DNA from: Myxococcus dinghuensis
Lineage (GTDB): Bacteria; Myxococcota; Myxococcia; Myxococcales; Myxococcaceae
NCBI RefSeq assembly: GCF_024198235.1
Contig: NZ_JAKCFB010000005.1
Location: 62,001 to 126,000, forward strand
Length of the DNA: 64,000 nt
Direction: 5' to 3'
The position numbers and the translations under genes were made by a program. The stretch's first letter is position 1, and each line of letters starts with the position of its first letter. The notes under the pieces were generated by a model. The model saw nothing but the letters and a program-made list of their open reading frames with translations, did not search any database and had not been told where the DNA came from. Below, one piece after another: positions 9,289 through 16,018 of this stretch.

Positions 9289-9870
9289 ATGCCGTCCAAC
9301 AAGACCGAGCTCGCGGCCCGACTGGCCGCCGCGCAGCCCGGCGACGCGGTGCGGGGACTGTTCTTCAAGGCGGTGTTCAACCTGGTCGAGGCCAAGGCCG
9401 GCATGCCGGCGCTGGAGTCGGTGCGCACGGGGGTCCTGGCGAAGGACTACTCGGACCTGCGCAGCTATCCGGTGCAGGACTTCCTCACCTTGCTCTACGC
9501 GGCGGCGGACGCGCTGGAGCCGGCGATGGGCGCGGAGGAGGCCGTGTACCACGCGTGCGGCGAGTCGAACGTGACGCGCTACTCGACGGGGCCGGGCATG
9601 CTCATCTTCGGCATCATCTCCCGCGGCGACCCGCAGAAGCTCTTCTCCGGCGCGCAGATGGGCTACAGCGCGGCCGTCACGTACGGCAGCCGGGAGTACA
9701 TCACCACGGGGCCCAAGTGCGGCACCCTGCGCGTGCGCCGGGACATGCTGCCCCCCGCGTACCACGAGGGCATCCTCACCGGAGCGCTGAAGGTGCTGGG
9801 ACTCAAGGGCACGGCGAAGGCCCACCCGCAGGGCATCGACCGCGTGGACTACGACATCCAGTGGGAGTGA
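9289..9870 (+). CDS. TIGR02265-type (DUF2378) myxobacterial protein
   Basis: A 193-residue soluble protein. AGGAGGG lies 5 bases before the ATG at 9289. It shows the pattern I associate with the TIGR02265/DUF2378 family of Myxococcus: VRGLFFKAVF near the N-terminus, a central helical part, LIFGIISRGDPQKLFSG, then GYSAAVTYGSREY and a basic beta region (LRVRRDMLPPAYHEGIL). The family is expanded in myxobacteria and its biochemical role is unknown; its C-terminal half recalls heme-NO-binding-associated sequences, which I would not press further. It is probably transcribed with, or just after, the phosphoesterase. Confidence 0.8.
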   Translation: MPSNKTELAARLAAAQPGDAVRGLFFKAVFNLVEAKAGMPALESVRTGVLAKDYSDLRSYPVQDFLTLLYAAADALEPAMGAEEAVYHACGESNVTRYSTGPGMLIFGIISRGDPQKLFSGAQMGYSAAVTYGSREYITTGPKCGTLRVRRDMLPPAYHEGILTGALKVLGLKGTAKAHPQGIDRVDYDIQWE

Positions 9871-9900
9871 GCGGCGCCGGGCCGGGCGCACACGCTCGGG

Positions 9901-10938
9901 CTACTCCACGCGCTCGTAGGTCACGTCCAGCTCGGCCACCACGCGCTCCCCCACGGAGGCCTGGCAGGTGAAGGTGTGGTTGGCGCCGTCCTGCGAGCGG
10001 CGCACGGCGCCGAAGTTCACCGTCTGGCCGGCGTAGGCCAGGCTGTCCGCGGACAGGCGCACGTCCTTGGCGAGGCAGCGGGCCCAGGGCGCGCCCTCGA
10101 GCTTGCGCAGCAGCGTGGTGGCCACGCGGGTCATGCCGCTGGCGACGATGGCCACGGGCATCACCGGGTGCAGGGCGAAGTGGCCCTTGCACATGTCCTT
10201 CGTCACCGGGCCCAGCGTGGCGTTGAGGCTCTCGCCGTCCGAGCGCCAGTCGCGCAGCTCGAGCTGCTTGCTGTACGGGTTCTGGCGCAGCCGGGCCCAC
10301 TCCTCCGGGGTGCGCTGCACGCCGTCGTCGCGGCGCGGCTCGCGGCGCATCTCCACGCGGGCCTCGCCGAACAGGCGGGTGAAGGCGGCGGCGGACAGCA
10401 CGTTGTAGTCCACCTCCAGGCGGAACACCGGCGTGCCGTCCGGCGTCGACAGCAGCGTGCGCGCGGTGGCGGTGCGCTTGCCCGTGAAGGACGCCTGCGC
10501 CAGGCCCCAGAGCAGCTCGTTGCCGCGCTTCATCGGCTCGCGGCGCAGCCACTCACCGCGCGCGCCACAGGCCAGATAGAAGTGCTGCCCGTCCTTGGGC
10601 GACATCAGCGCGGACGCGCAGGAGCCCAGGATGGCCATGTGGCGGCCCGCCTCCGCGATGCCGATGATGCCCGCCTCCGCGTCCGGGTCCTGCTGCACCG
10701 GCACCCGCGCCACCACCTCGCCCTTGCCCATCACCGTCACGTCCTTGAGCGCGAAGTACGGATCACGCACGCAGATGCGCGGGTACAGGTCCGACGCGCT
10801 CAGGACCGTGTGCGGCGCGACGTTCGACCAGTCCAGCTCCGACTGCTCGGTCCACGGCGTCACCGGCGAGGTGACGTTGGACGACAGGCCGGAGGAGCGG
10901 AGCGAGGCGGCAGCAACGGAGGGAGCGACGTCGAGCAT
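9901..10938 (-). CDS. Double-hotdog-like protein (FabA/FabZ-type fold), function unknown
   Basis: A 345-residue protein. The N-terminal third contains DPYFALKDVTV...GEVVARVPV, resembling the first strand and helix entry of a hotdog domain. The C-terminal half has GHFALHPVMPVAIVASGMTR, close to the GHFPxxPxxPG core of FabA/FabZ-type dehydratases, followed by a beta-rich end. This suggests two fused hotdog domains. The strict dehydratase catalytic pattern is not obvious (PG is replaced by PV), so an acyl-thioester binding or modifying role is inference. Immediately 3' of the gene (minus strand) lies the convergent TIGR02265 gene; about 430 bases of non-coding DNA lie upstream. Confidence 0.6.
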   Translation of the reverse strand: MLDVAPSVAAASLRSSGLSSNVTSPVTPWTEQSELDWSNVAPHTVLSASDLYPRICVRDPYFALKDVTVMGKGEVVARVPVQQDPDAEAGIIGIAEAGRHMAILGSCASALMSPKDGQHFYLACGARGEWLRREPMKRGNELLWGLAQASFTGKRTATARTLLSTPDGTPVFRLEVDYNVLSAAAFTRLFGEARVEMRREPRRDDGVQRTPEEWARLRQNPYSKQLELRDWRSDGESLNATLGPVTKDMCKGHFALHPVMPVAIVASGMTRVATTLLRKLEGAPWARCLAKDVRLSADSLAYAGQTVNFGAVRRSQDGANHTFTCQASVGERVVAELDVTYERVE

Positions 10939-11370
10939 GGGGCTGACCTCAATTCGGACGCAGGGTTCTGCGCGACACCTGGAAGCAAGGTAACCGAGGA
11001 AGCTTCCGCCAGTACAGAACTATTTCTGTCTGGTGAAAATATTCTCGTCATGGCGCGCGCGGAGTTGCCTGGACGCTGTAACTTTCCGCTGAGACACGAC
11101 GAAAACGCTGATTCGGTGTCACCCCACGTGAGGCTTTGGGGCCCTTGAACCCACACTCAACGCATGGTGTCAGCGCGAGAAGTGGGGTTCAAAGCACCCC
11201 ATTATCGAGCCCGCAGGCGCCGTGTTTCCGAAGAGTTACACCTCCACTGGGTCTTGGACGCAGTGCGTCTTTCCTGACCCGTCAGCAGAAGTGATGGCTG
11301 GGCGGAAGGATTCCAGTCTCTCTGCTCTTCCAGGGGAAAGTGCCCGGGAAATTCGCCGGAAAATGGCGGG
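10939..11370. other. Intergenic region with two short inverted repeats
   Basis: 432 bases without a supported gene, upstream of the hotdog gene and downstream of the SDR gene (both minus strand). It is less GC-rich than the flanks. A hairpin with 6-bp arms (TGGGGT/ACCCCA, 11183-11188 and 11196-11201, 7-base loop) and an odd palindrome GACGCA-G-TGCGTC (11257-11269) are present. Neither has a T-run. They may be a terminator for the SDR transcript and an operator, but this is not established. Confidence 0.4.
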
Positions 11371-12771
11371 CTACCAGGGGGCTTCGCGGAAGTCCTTCAG
11401 GAAGCGGCCATGGACGGGGTGGCCCTGGAAGCCCAGGTAGAGGGGCTCGCAGACGCGGGCGGCGGCGTCCGCGCCGTCCAGCGGGAGCAGAAAGCCCTCC
11501 GCCTCCATCTGGCGGCGCTTGGCCTCCGGGTTCTCGTTGGAGATCCACCCCGGGTCCACGCTGTTCATGAAGATGCCGTCCTGGGCGTAGTCCTCGGCGG
11601 AGGTGCGCGTGAGCATGTTGAGGGCGGCCTTCGCCATGTTGGTGTGGGGGTGGAAGGCGGTCTTGTTCCCGCGGGTGAACTGCCCCTCCACGGCGGAGAC
11701 ATTGAGGATGTAGCGGTCCGCGAAGGGGGAGCGCGTCAGCAGCGGCTTGAGCCGGCTGCACAGGAGGAAGGGGGCGACGGCGTTGATGAGCTGCGCCTCC
11801 ACCAGCTCCAGGGGGGCCACCTCGTCCAGGCGCGCCACCCAGCCATTGAAGGTCGCCTCCGGGGCGGTGGTTCCCACGGGCAGGAGGGCGAGGCCAGGGG
11901 CCTCGGGCGAGGGCAGGCCGGGGACCTCGCGCACCCGGTCCGCGACGGGGGTGGGCAGGGCCTGGGCCAGCTCCCGCTCCCCGGCCAGGAGCGCCACGCT
12001 CCGCTCGGGGGTGAGGCGCACCGTCTGGGCCGCGTTGTTCACGAGGATGTCCAGGTGGGGCTGCGTCGCGTCCAGGTGGTGGACGAAGGCGAGCACCTGC
12101 TGGGGGTAGCGCAGGTCGAGGGCGTGGAGGACGAGCCGCTCGCGCCACTGCTCGAAGTCCGGCTCCTGGGCGAAGCGCGCGGCGGCGTCACGGGGGAAGC
12201 GGGAGGTGACGTGGACGTGGGCCCCGTCGCGCAGCAGGCGCAGGGCGACGTGGAAGCCGACCTTGATGCGGCCCCCCGTCACCAGGGCGCGACGCCCCTC
12301 CAGGGACAGGCGCGCGCGGCGGCGCCCGAGGCTCAGCTCCGCGCAGTCCGGACAGAGCGAGAGATAGACGGGGTGGAGCTGCTTGAAGGCGTCGCCGCAC
12401 ATGTAGCAACGGCGGGAGCGGCGCGTGTGGACCGCGGGCGCGTCCTCCGGGATGGCCTCCGGCGCGGGCAGGACCCGCACGCCGTTCTCCTCGACGCGGG
12501 CGTCGGCGAGCTCCTGGAGGGTGGCGCGGTCCTCCTGCCGGGTGACGACCCGCCGTGCCCGGCGAAGCCGCTTCTTGAACCCGCGCTGCACCTGCGTCGC
12601 CGCCGCCTCCACCTGGTGGCGCAAGGGGTGGTCATCGGGGAGCCGGGCCACGGCGCGCAGCACCTCGAGGCACCGGGCCACGTCCTCGGCGGAGGGCTCC
12701 GGAGGTGGGGCGGAGTCCGGCTCCGACGTGTCGGTCTCGTCGTGTCTACGCGCTGCCTCTTCCCGCGTCAT
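11371..12771 (-). CDS. Zinc-ribbon/SDR fusion oxidoreductase
   Basis: A 466-residue protein with an unusual layout. Residues 1-110 are charged and helical; residues 130-165 carry CYMCGDAF...LSLCPDCAELSL, a CxxC...CxxC zinc ribbon; residues 170-460 are a Rossmann short-chain dehydrogenase (ALVTGGRIKVGFHVALRLL, DILVNNAAQT, LNVSAVEGQF). Where classical SDRs have YxxxK this protein has TNMAK in FHPHTNMAKAALNM, so the catalytic Tyr is replaced. The N-terminal zinc ribbon suggests a nucleic-acid or protein docking role; substrate unknown. I start it at ATG 12771: the same frame continues upstream only into tRNA-like DNA and would give spurious residues. Confidence 0.85.
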   Translation of the reverse strand: MTREEAARRHDETDTSEPDSAPPPEPSAEDVARCLEVLRAVARLPDDHPLRHQVEAAATQVQRGFKKRLRRARRVVTRQEDRATLQELADARVEENGVRVLPAPEAIPEDAPAVHTRRSRRCYMCGDAFKQLHPVYLSLCPDCAELSLGRRRARLSLEGRRALVTGGRIKVGFHVALRLLRDGAHVHVTSRFPRDAAARFAQEPDFEQWRERLVLHALDLRYPQQVLAFVHHLDATQPHLDILVNNAAQTVRLTPERSVALLAGERELAQALPTPVADRVREVPGLPSPEAPGLALLPVGTTAPEATFNGWVARLDEVAPLELVEAQLINAVAPFLLCSRLKPLLTRSPFADRYILNVSAVEGQFTRGNKTAFHPHTNMAKAALNMLTRTSAEDYAQDGIFMNSVDPGWISNENPEAKRRQMEAEGFLLPLDGADAAARVCEPLYLGFQGHPVHGRFLKDFREAPW

Positions 12772-12848
12772 CCCTGCGCTCCGAACCGCCCTCCCCCGCG
12801 CCGCTGTTGGCGACAGGAGGACCGCTGGGCGGAAGGTCACGCCCGGAC

Positions 12849-12921
12849 ACGAGACGACCGGATTCGAACCGGCGTCCTTCTCGTTGCAAACGAGACGCGA
12901 CGACCGCTGCGCTACGCCTCG
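12849..12921 (-). tRNA. tRNA-like element 1, anticodon UGC
   Basis: Read on the minus strand this 73-base unit folds into a full cloverleaf. The acceptor is CGAGGCG/CGTCTCG, the anticodon stem TCTCG/CGAGA has loop TTTGCAA (anticodon UGC, nominally Ala), and the T arm is GCCGG-TTCGAAT-CCGGT. Against an ordinary Ala tRNA, pair 3:70 is A:U rather than G:U, base 73 is U, A21 is missing and no CCA is encoded. The acceptor helix continues outward (12922-12930 with 12841-12849, 8 of 9 pairs). It is part of an array of seven; whether it is charged is doubtful. Confidence 0.5.
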
Positions 12922-12979
12922 TGACCGAGCCGCCCGAGCCTGCCGGGCATGCACGCGCCACGCAAGCCGCGCCTGGACG

Positions 12980-13054
12980 GGGGCGCGGCCGGATTCGAAC
13001 CGACGTCCTCCCGACGAGCCGTCGGGCGCGACCACCTCCCTGCGCTACACGCCC
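12980..13054 (-). ncRNA. tRNA-like element 2 (loop lacks U33)
   Basis: The minus-strand fold has acceptor GGGCGTG/CGCGCCC (all seven pairs, one G-U), D stem GCGC, anticodon stem CCCGA/TCGGG and T arm GTCGG-TTCGAAT-CCGGC. The seven-base loop is CGGCTCG, so the universal U33 is replaced by G; positions 34-36 would read GCU. The acceptor helix extends by ten further pairs (13055-13064 with 12971-12980). A normal decoding tRNA without U33 is not expected, so I call it tRNA-like. No CCA follows. Confidence 0.5.
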
Positions 13055-13169
13055 CCGCCCAGGCAGGGACACGGTTGCACGAATTGCCCGCATCGGGCAG
13101 GGCAGAGCCCCCGGACAAGGCGGTCCGAACCGACCGGGCTCGCGCGCGTCCGACGAGCAGCGCCCGGGC

Positions 13170-13242
13170 GGAACGGAGCCGGATTCGAACCGGCGTCCTC
13201 CTGAATCGTAGTCAGGCGCGACAACCGCTGCGCTACACGCCC
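13170..13242 (-). tRNA. tRNA-like element 3, anticodon ACG
   Basis: A 73-base minus-strand cloverleaf with anticodon stem CCTGA/TCAGG, loop CTACGAT (anticodon ACG, nominally Arg) and T arm GCCGG-TTCGAAT-CCGGC. The inner acceptor is weak (GGGCGTG against TCCGTTC, one mismatch and three G-U). The helix is continued by nine perfect pairs outside it (13243-13251 with 13162-13170). Its D-arm sequence is nearly identical to element 4 although the anticodon differs. No CCA is encoded. Confidence 0.5.
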
Positions 13243-13302
13243 CGCCCGGGCTCGCGCACGGTGCACGCCTCCGTCGGGTCATGCAAAGCAAAACACCGGG
13301 GC

Positions 13303-13375
13303 GAGGCGCGACCGGATTCGAACCGGCGTCCTCCTGATTGGCAGTCAGGCGCGACAACCGCTGCGCTACACGCCC
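13303..13375 (-). tRNA. tRNA-like element 4, anticodon GCC
   Basis: The best-formed member. Acceptor GGGCGTG/CGCGCCT, D stem GCGC with loop AGCGGTTGTC, anticodon stem CCTGA/TCAGG with loop CTGCCAA (anticodon GCC, nominally Gly) and T arm GCCGG-TTCGAAT-CCGGT. Outside the acceptor, five pairs, one mismatch and two more pairs continue the helix (13376-13383 with 13296-13303). Except for the anticodon loop and the acceptor 3' half, it matches element 3 almost base for base. A21 is absent and there is no CCA. Confidence 0.55.
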
Positions 13376-13435
13376 CGCCCAGGCACACGCACGGTGCACG
13401 CCTCCGTCGAGTCATGCAAAGCAAAACACCGGGAC

Positions 13436-13497
13436 GAGGCGCGGCTGGATTCGAACCGGCGCCCTCCAAGGGTCATGAGCCGTCGCGCGACGTCCCT
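13436..13497 (-). pseudogene. tRNA-like element 5, truncated, CAU anticodon
   Basis: A 62-base relative of element 6. The CTCATGA anticodon loop (CAU) and the T arm GCCGG-TTCGAAT-CCAGC remain, but the 5' half of the D arm (the GTGTAGCGCAG segment present in the others) is missing, so no cloverleaf can form. The outer helix is still partly intact (CCGGGCGAGG against CCTCGTCCCGG with one bulge). It looks like a deletion derivative. Confidence 0.5.
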
Positions 13498-13556
13498 CGC
13501 CCGGACACAGTCGAGCATGGCGTCATGGCCAGCGACCGTGCAGCTAGCGCCCGGGC

Positions 13557-13633
13557 GAGGTGCGACCGGATTCGAACCGGTGTCCTCCGAGGGTTATGAG
13601 CCTCCGGCGCGACGACCCCTGCGCTACACCCCT
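13557..13633 (-). tRNA. tRNA-like element 6, anticodon CAU
   Basis: A 77-base minus-strand fold with acceptor AGGGGTG/CGCACCT (one mismatch), D stem GCGC/GCGC with a ten-base loop, anticodon loop CTCATAA (CAU, nominally Met) on a GGAGG/CCCTC stem with one mismatch, a seven-base variable region and T arm ACCGG-TTCGAAT-CCGGT. Eleven further pairs extend the acceptor (13634-13644 with 13547-13557). The mispaired anticodon stem and missing CCA argue against an ordinary methionine tRNA. Confidence 0.5.
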
Positions 13634-13678
13634 CACCCGAGCGCACGCGAGCGTGACGCGCGCACCGTGACGAAGCAA

Positions 13679-13752
13679 GGGGTGCCCGGGCGGACTCGAA
13701 CCGGCGTCCTCCGACGCGGACGGCGTCGACGCGACGACCACCGCGAGCCCCC
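13679..13752 (-). ncRNA. tRNA-like element 7, degenerate
   Basis: The most diverged copy. A T arm is still recognisable (GCCGG-TTCGAGT-CCGCC, one mismatch) and an anticodon-like hairpin CGACG/CGTCG has loop CCGTCCG without U33. The D arm is rearranged. A closing helix GGGGGCTCG/CGGGC(A)CCCC of nine pairs with one bulged A joins the ends. It lies closest to the kup gene. Confidence 0.4.
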
Positions 13753-13797
13753 GCGTCGGAACCGCGGGAGCGCTGCGTCTCACGACGTCGGGGACTT

Positions 13798-13829
13798 CGC
13801 CCCACCCGGAGGGACTCCCGGGCGGGGCG
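13798..13829 (-). terminator. Probable terminator hairpin downstream of kup
   Basis: Twelve-base arms (13798-13809 and 13818-13829; one A-C mismatch) with an eight-base loop lie 10 bases beyond the kup stop codon on the minus strand. There is no T-run, which is common in very GC-rich genomes. The arm sequence resembles the outer helices of the neighbouring tRNA-like repeats, so it could alternatively be a remnant of one. Confidence 0.5.
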
Positions 13830-13839
13830 AGGCGAGACG

Positions 13840-15765
13840 CTACAGCTCCACCTGGCTTCCCAGCTCCACCACGCGGTTGGGCGGAATCCGGAAGTACGCC
13901 GTGGCGCTGCGCGCGTTGCGGCTCATCCAGGCGAACAGCGCCTCGCGCCACACGGCCATGCCGGGCCGCTTGGTGGGAATCAGCGTCTCGCGACCGAGGA
14001 AGAAGCTGGTGCCCATCAACTGGAACTGGAGCCCCTTCTCCCGGCAGCGCTTGAGCACGTCCGGGATGCTGGGGTTCTCCATGAAGCCGTAGCGGGCCAC
14101 CACGCGCACGAAGCCCTGCTCCAGCGGCTCCACCTCCACGCGCTCGGCGGGAGGGACGTGCGGCACGTCCTCGGACAGGATGGTCAGCAGCACCACCTGC
14201 TCGTGCAGCACCTTGTTGTGCTTCAGGTTGTGCAGCAGCGCCGGCGGCGTGCCCTCCGCGTTGCCCGTCATGAAGATGGCGGTGCCCGGCACGCGCACGG
14301 GCGGGTGGTCTCCGAAGCTGCCCAACAGCTCCTTGAGCGGGATGCTCGACGCGCGCAGCTTGCCCGCGAGGATGTCGCGCCCGCGCTTCCACGTGGTCAT
14401 CAGCGTGAAGACGATGATGGCGAGCAGCAACGGGAACCAGCCGCCGTCTGCCAGCTTCATCGCGTTGGCCGTGAAGAAGGACAGCTCCACCGTGAAGAGG
14501 ATGCCCGCCACGGGGATGGCCACCCAGCGGCTCACCGCCCAGCGCTCGCGCGCGACCACGTAGGCCATGAGGGACGTGATGACCATCGTCGTGGACACGG
14601 CGATGCCGTACGCGGCCGCCAGCGCGCTGGAGGAGCGGAACGTCAGCACCAGCGCGAAGACGCCCACCATGAGCGCCCCGTTGATGCCCGGCAGGTAGAT
14701 CTGCCCCATCTCCTCCGCGGACGTGTGCACCACCTCCATGCGCGGGCTGTAGCCCAGTTGCATCGCCTGGCGCGTCAGCGAGAACGCCCCGGAGATGAGC
14801 GCCTGCGACGCGATGACACCCGCCACGGCGGCCAGGACCACCAGCGGGTAGAGCATCCACGAGGGCGCCAGCAGGAAGAACGGGTTGCGCGCAGCAGACC
14901 CGTCGCGCAGCAAGAGCGCGCCCTGCCCCAGGTAGTTGAGCATCAGCGCCGGCAGCACCGCGGAGAACCACGCCCAGCGGATGGGCTTCCAACCGAAGTG
15001 GCCCATGTCCGCGTAGAGCGCCTCGCAGCCCGTCACGCACAGGAACACGCCGCCCAGGACGAGGAACCCGTGCCAGCCGTTGTGCACCAGCAGCAGCACG
15101 CCGTGCGTGGGCAGCAGCGCCCCCAGCACCGCGGGGTTGTGCACCAGCTCCTTCACGCCCAACGCGGCCAGCGTGAGGAACCACACGCACATCAGCGGAC
15201 CGAACACCGCGCCGATGCCCGCGGTGCCGTGACGCTGCACCGTGAAGAGGACGAACAGGATGACCAGGGTGATGGGGACCACGTACGGCTCGAACACCGG
15301 GGTCGCCACGCTCAGGCCCTCCACCGCGCTGAGCACGGTGATGGCCGGGGTGATGAGGCCGTCTCCATAGAGGAGCGCCGCGCCGAAGATGCCCAGCACG
15401 ATGAGCACCGGGCGCGTCGTATGCGCCTGCTGCCCCTTCTGCCGCTGCATCACCAGCGCCATCAACGCCAGGATGCCGCCCTCGCCCCGGTTGTCCGCCC
15501 GCATCACGAAGATGAGGTACTTCACGGACACGATGATGATGAGGGACCAGAAGATGAGCGACAGCACCCCGAGCACGTTCTGCGGCGTGGGGGCGATGCC
15601 GTGGGGTCCGTTGAAACACTCGCGCAACGCGTACAGCGGGCTCGTCCCGATATCTCCGTAGACGATGCCCAGGGCCCCGAGGGCCAGGAGCGCCGTGCGC
15701 TTGAAGGTGTCCGGACCCTCCCGGACCTCTTCGCCGCCAGGAACTCCAGTGGTGGTGGCTTTCAC
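13840..15765 (-). CDS. kup: Kup-family potassium uptake protein
   Basis: A 641-residue membrane protein of the KUP/HAK/KT family, the usual length for bacterial Kup. The N-terminus has the family hallmark LGALGIVYGDIGTSPLYALRE, cited here by its core GIVYGDIGTSPLY. About twelve hydrophobic segments fill residues 25-440, including NRGEGGILALMAL, CVTGCEALYADMGHFG and GQGALLL. A cytoplasmic C-terminal domain of about 190 residues follows (GTAIFMTGNAEGTPPALLHNLKHN). It should import K+ with protons. It is a single gene with a hairpin after the stop, and is divergent from the large kinase gene across about 250 bases. Confidence 0.95.
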   Translation of the reverse strand: MKATTTGVPGGEEVREGPDTFKRTALLALGALGIVYGDIGTSPLYALRECFNGPHGIAPTPQNVLGVLSLIFWSLIIIVSVKYLIFVMRADNRGEGGILALMALVMQRQKGQQAHTTRPVLIVLGIFGAALLYGDGLITPAITVLSAVEGLSVATPVFEPYVVPITLVILFVLFTVQRHGTAGIGAVFGPLMCVWFLTLAALGVKELVHNPAVLGALLPTHGVLLLVHNGWHGFLVLGGVFLCVTGCEALYADMGHFGWKPIRWAWFSAVLPALMLNYLGQGALLLRDGSAARNPFFLLAPSWMLYPLVVLAAVAGVIASQALISGAFSLTRQAMQLGYSPRMEVVHTSAEEMGQIYLPGINGALMVGVFALVLTFRSSSALAAAYGIAVSTTMVITSLMAYVVARERWAVSRWVAIPVAGILFTVELSFFTANAMKLADGGWFPLLLAIIVFTLMTTWKRGRDILAGKLRASSIPLKELLGSFGDHPPVRVPGTAIFMTGNAEGTPPALLHNLKHNKVLHEQVVLLTILSEDVPHVPPAERVEVEPLEQGFVRVVARYGFMENPSIPDVLKRCREKGLQFQLMGTSFFLGRETLIPTKRPGMAVWREALFAWMSRNARSATAYFRIPPNRVVELGSQVEL

Positions 15766-16018
15766 GGCCCCCGTTTAGCCGAACCCCGGTGGGTAGCAAC
15801 GGGGGCCACGCCTCCTCCTCCATCATCCGATGGGTGGGCGCATGTGCGCACGCGTCCTCCTCCCACGCTTTCCGCGCGGGCTGTGCGACGGAGCGTGCGT
15901 CCGGCGTGAACAGTCCCGGAGGCACGTATGTTGTCCAGCCATGACCGAGGGCCGGGGGGCGTCGGGTTCGATCGCCTGTCTGCTTTTCCCGTGTTCCGAT
16001 GGTTGCCGCGGGGGCGCA

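Larger units (their letters stand above)
12841..13752 (-). repeat. Seven-unit array of tRNA-like repeats
   Basis: The seven elements have 5' ends at 12921, 13054, 13242, 13375, 13497, 13633 and 13752, i.e. spacings of 133, 188, 133, 122, 136 and 119 bases, all in the same orientation. The spacers are also partly repeated: the stretch around 13250-13302 and that around 13383-13435 share GTGCACGCCTCCGTCG and ATGCAAAGCAAAACACC. The array therefore grew by tandem duplication of a unit larger than the tRNA-like body. Translations of these repeats produce spurious frames on both strands, which I have not annotated. Confidence 0.75.

Noticed and set aside
11041-11090. Sigma-54 type promoter near TGGCGCGCGC...TTGC
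   Set aside because: The spacing between GG and GC is about three bases too long and it points away from the gene it would serve.
12746-13600. Short frames on the minus strand with GSNPV- and RRFESG-like words
   Set aside because: These are translations of tRNA T-arm sequence, a known source of false proteins.
12841-13757. Possible CRISPR array because of regular spacing
   Set aside because: The repeats are about 73 bases, diverged and fold as cloverleaves, and the spacers are themselves repeated. No cas gene is present.
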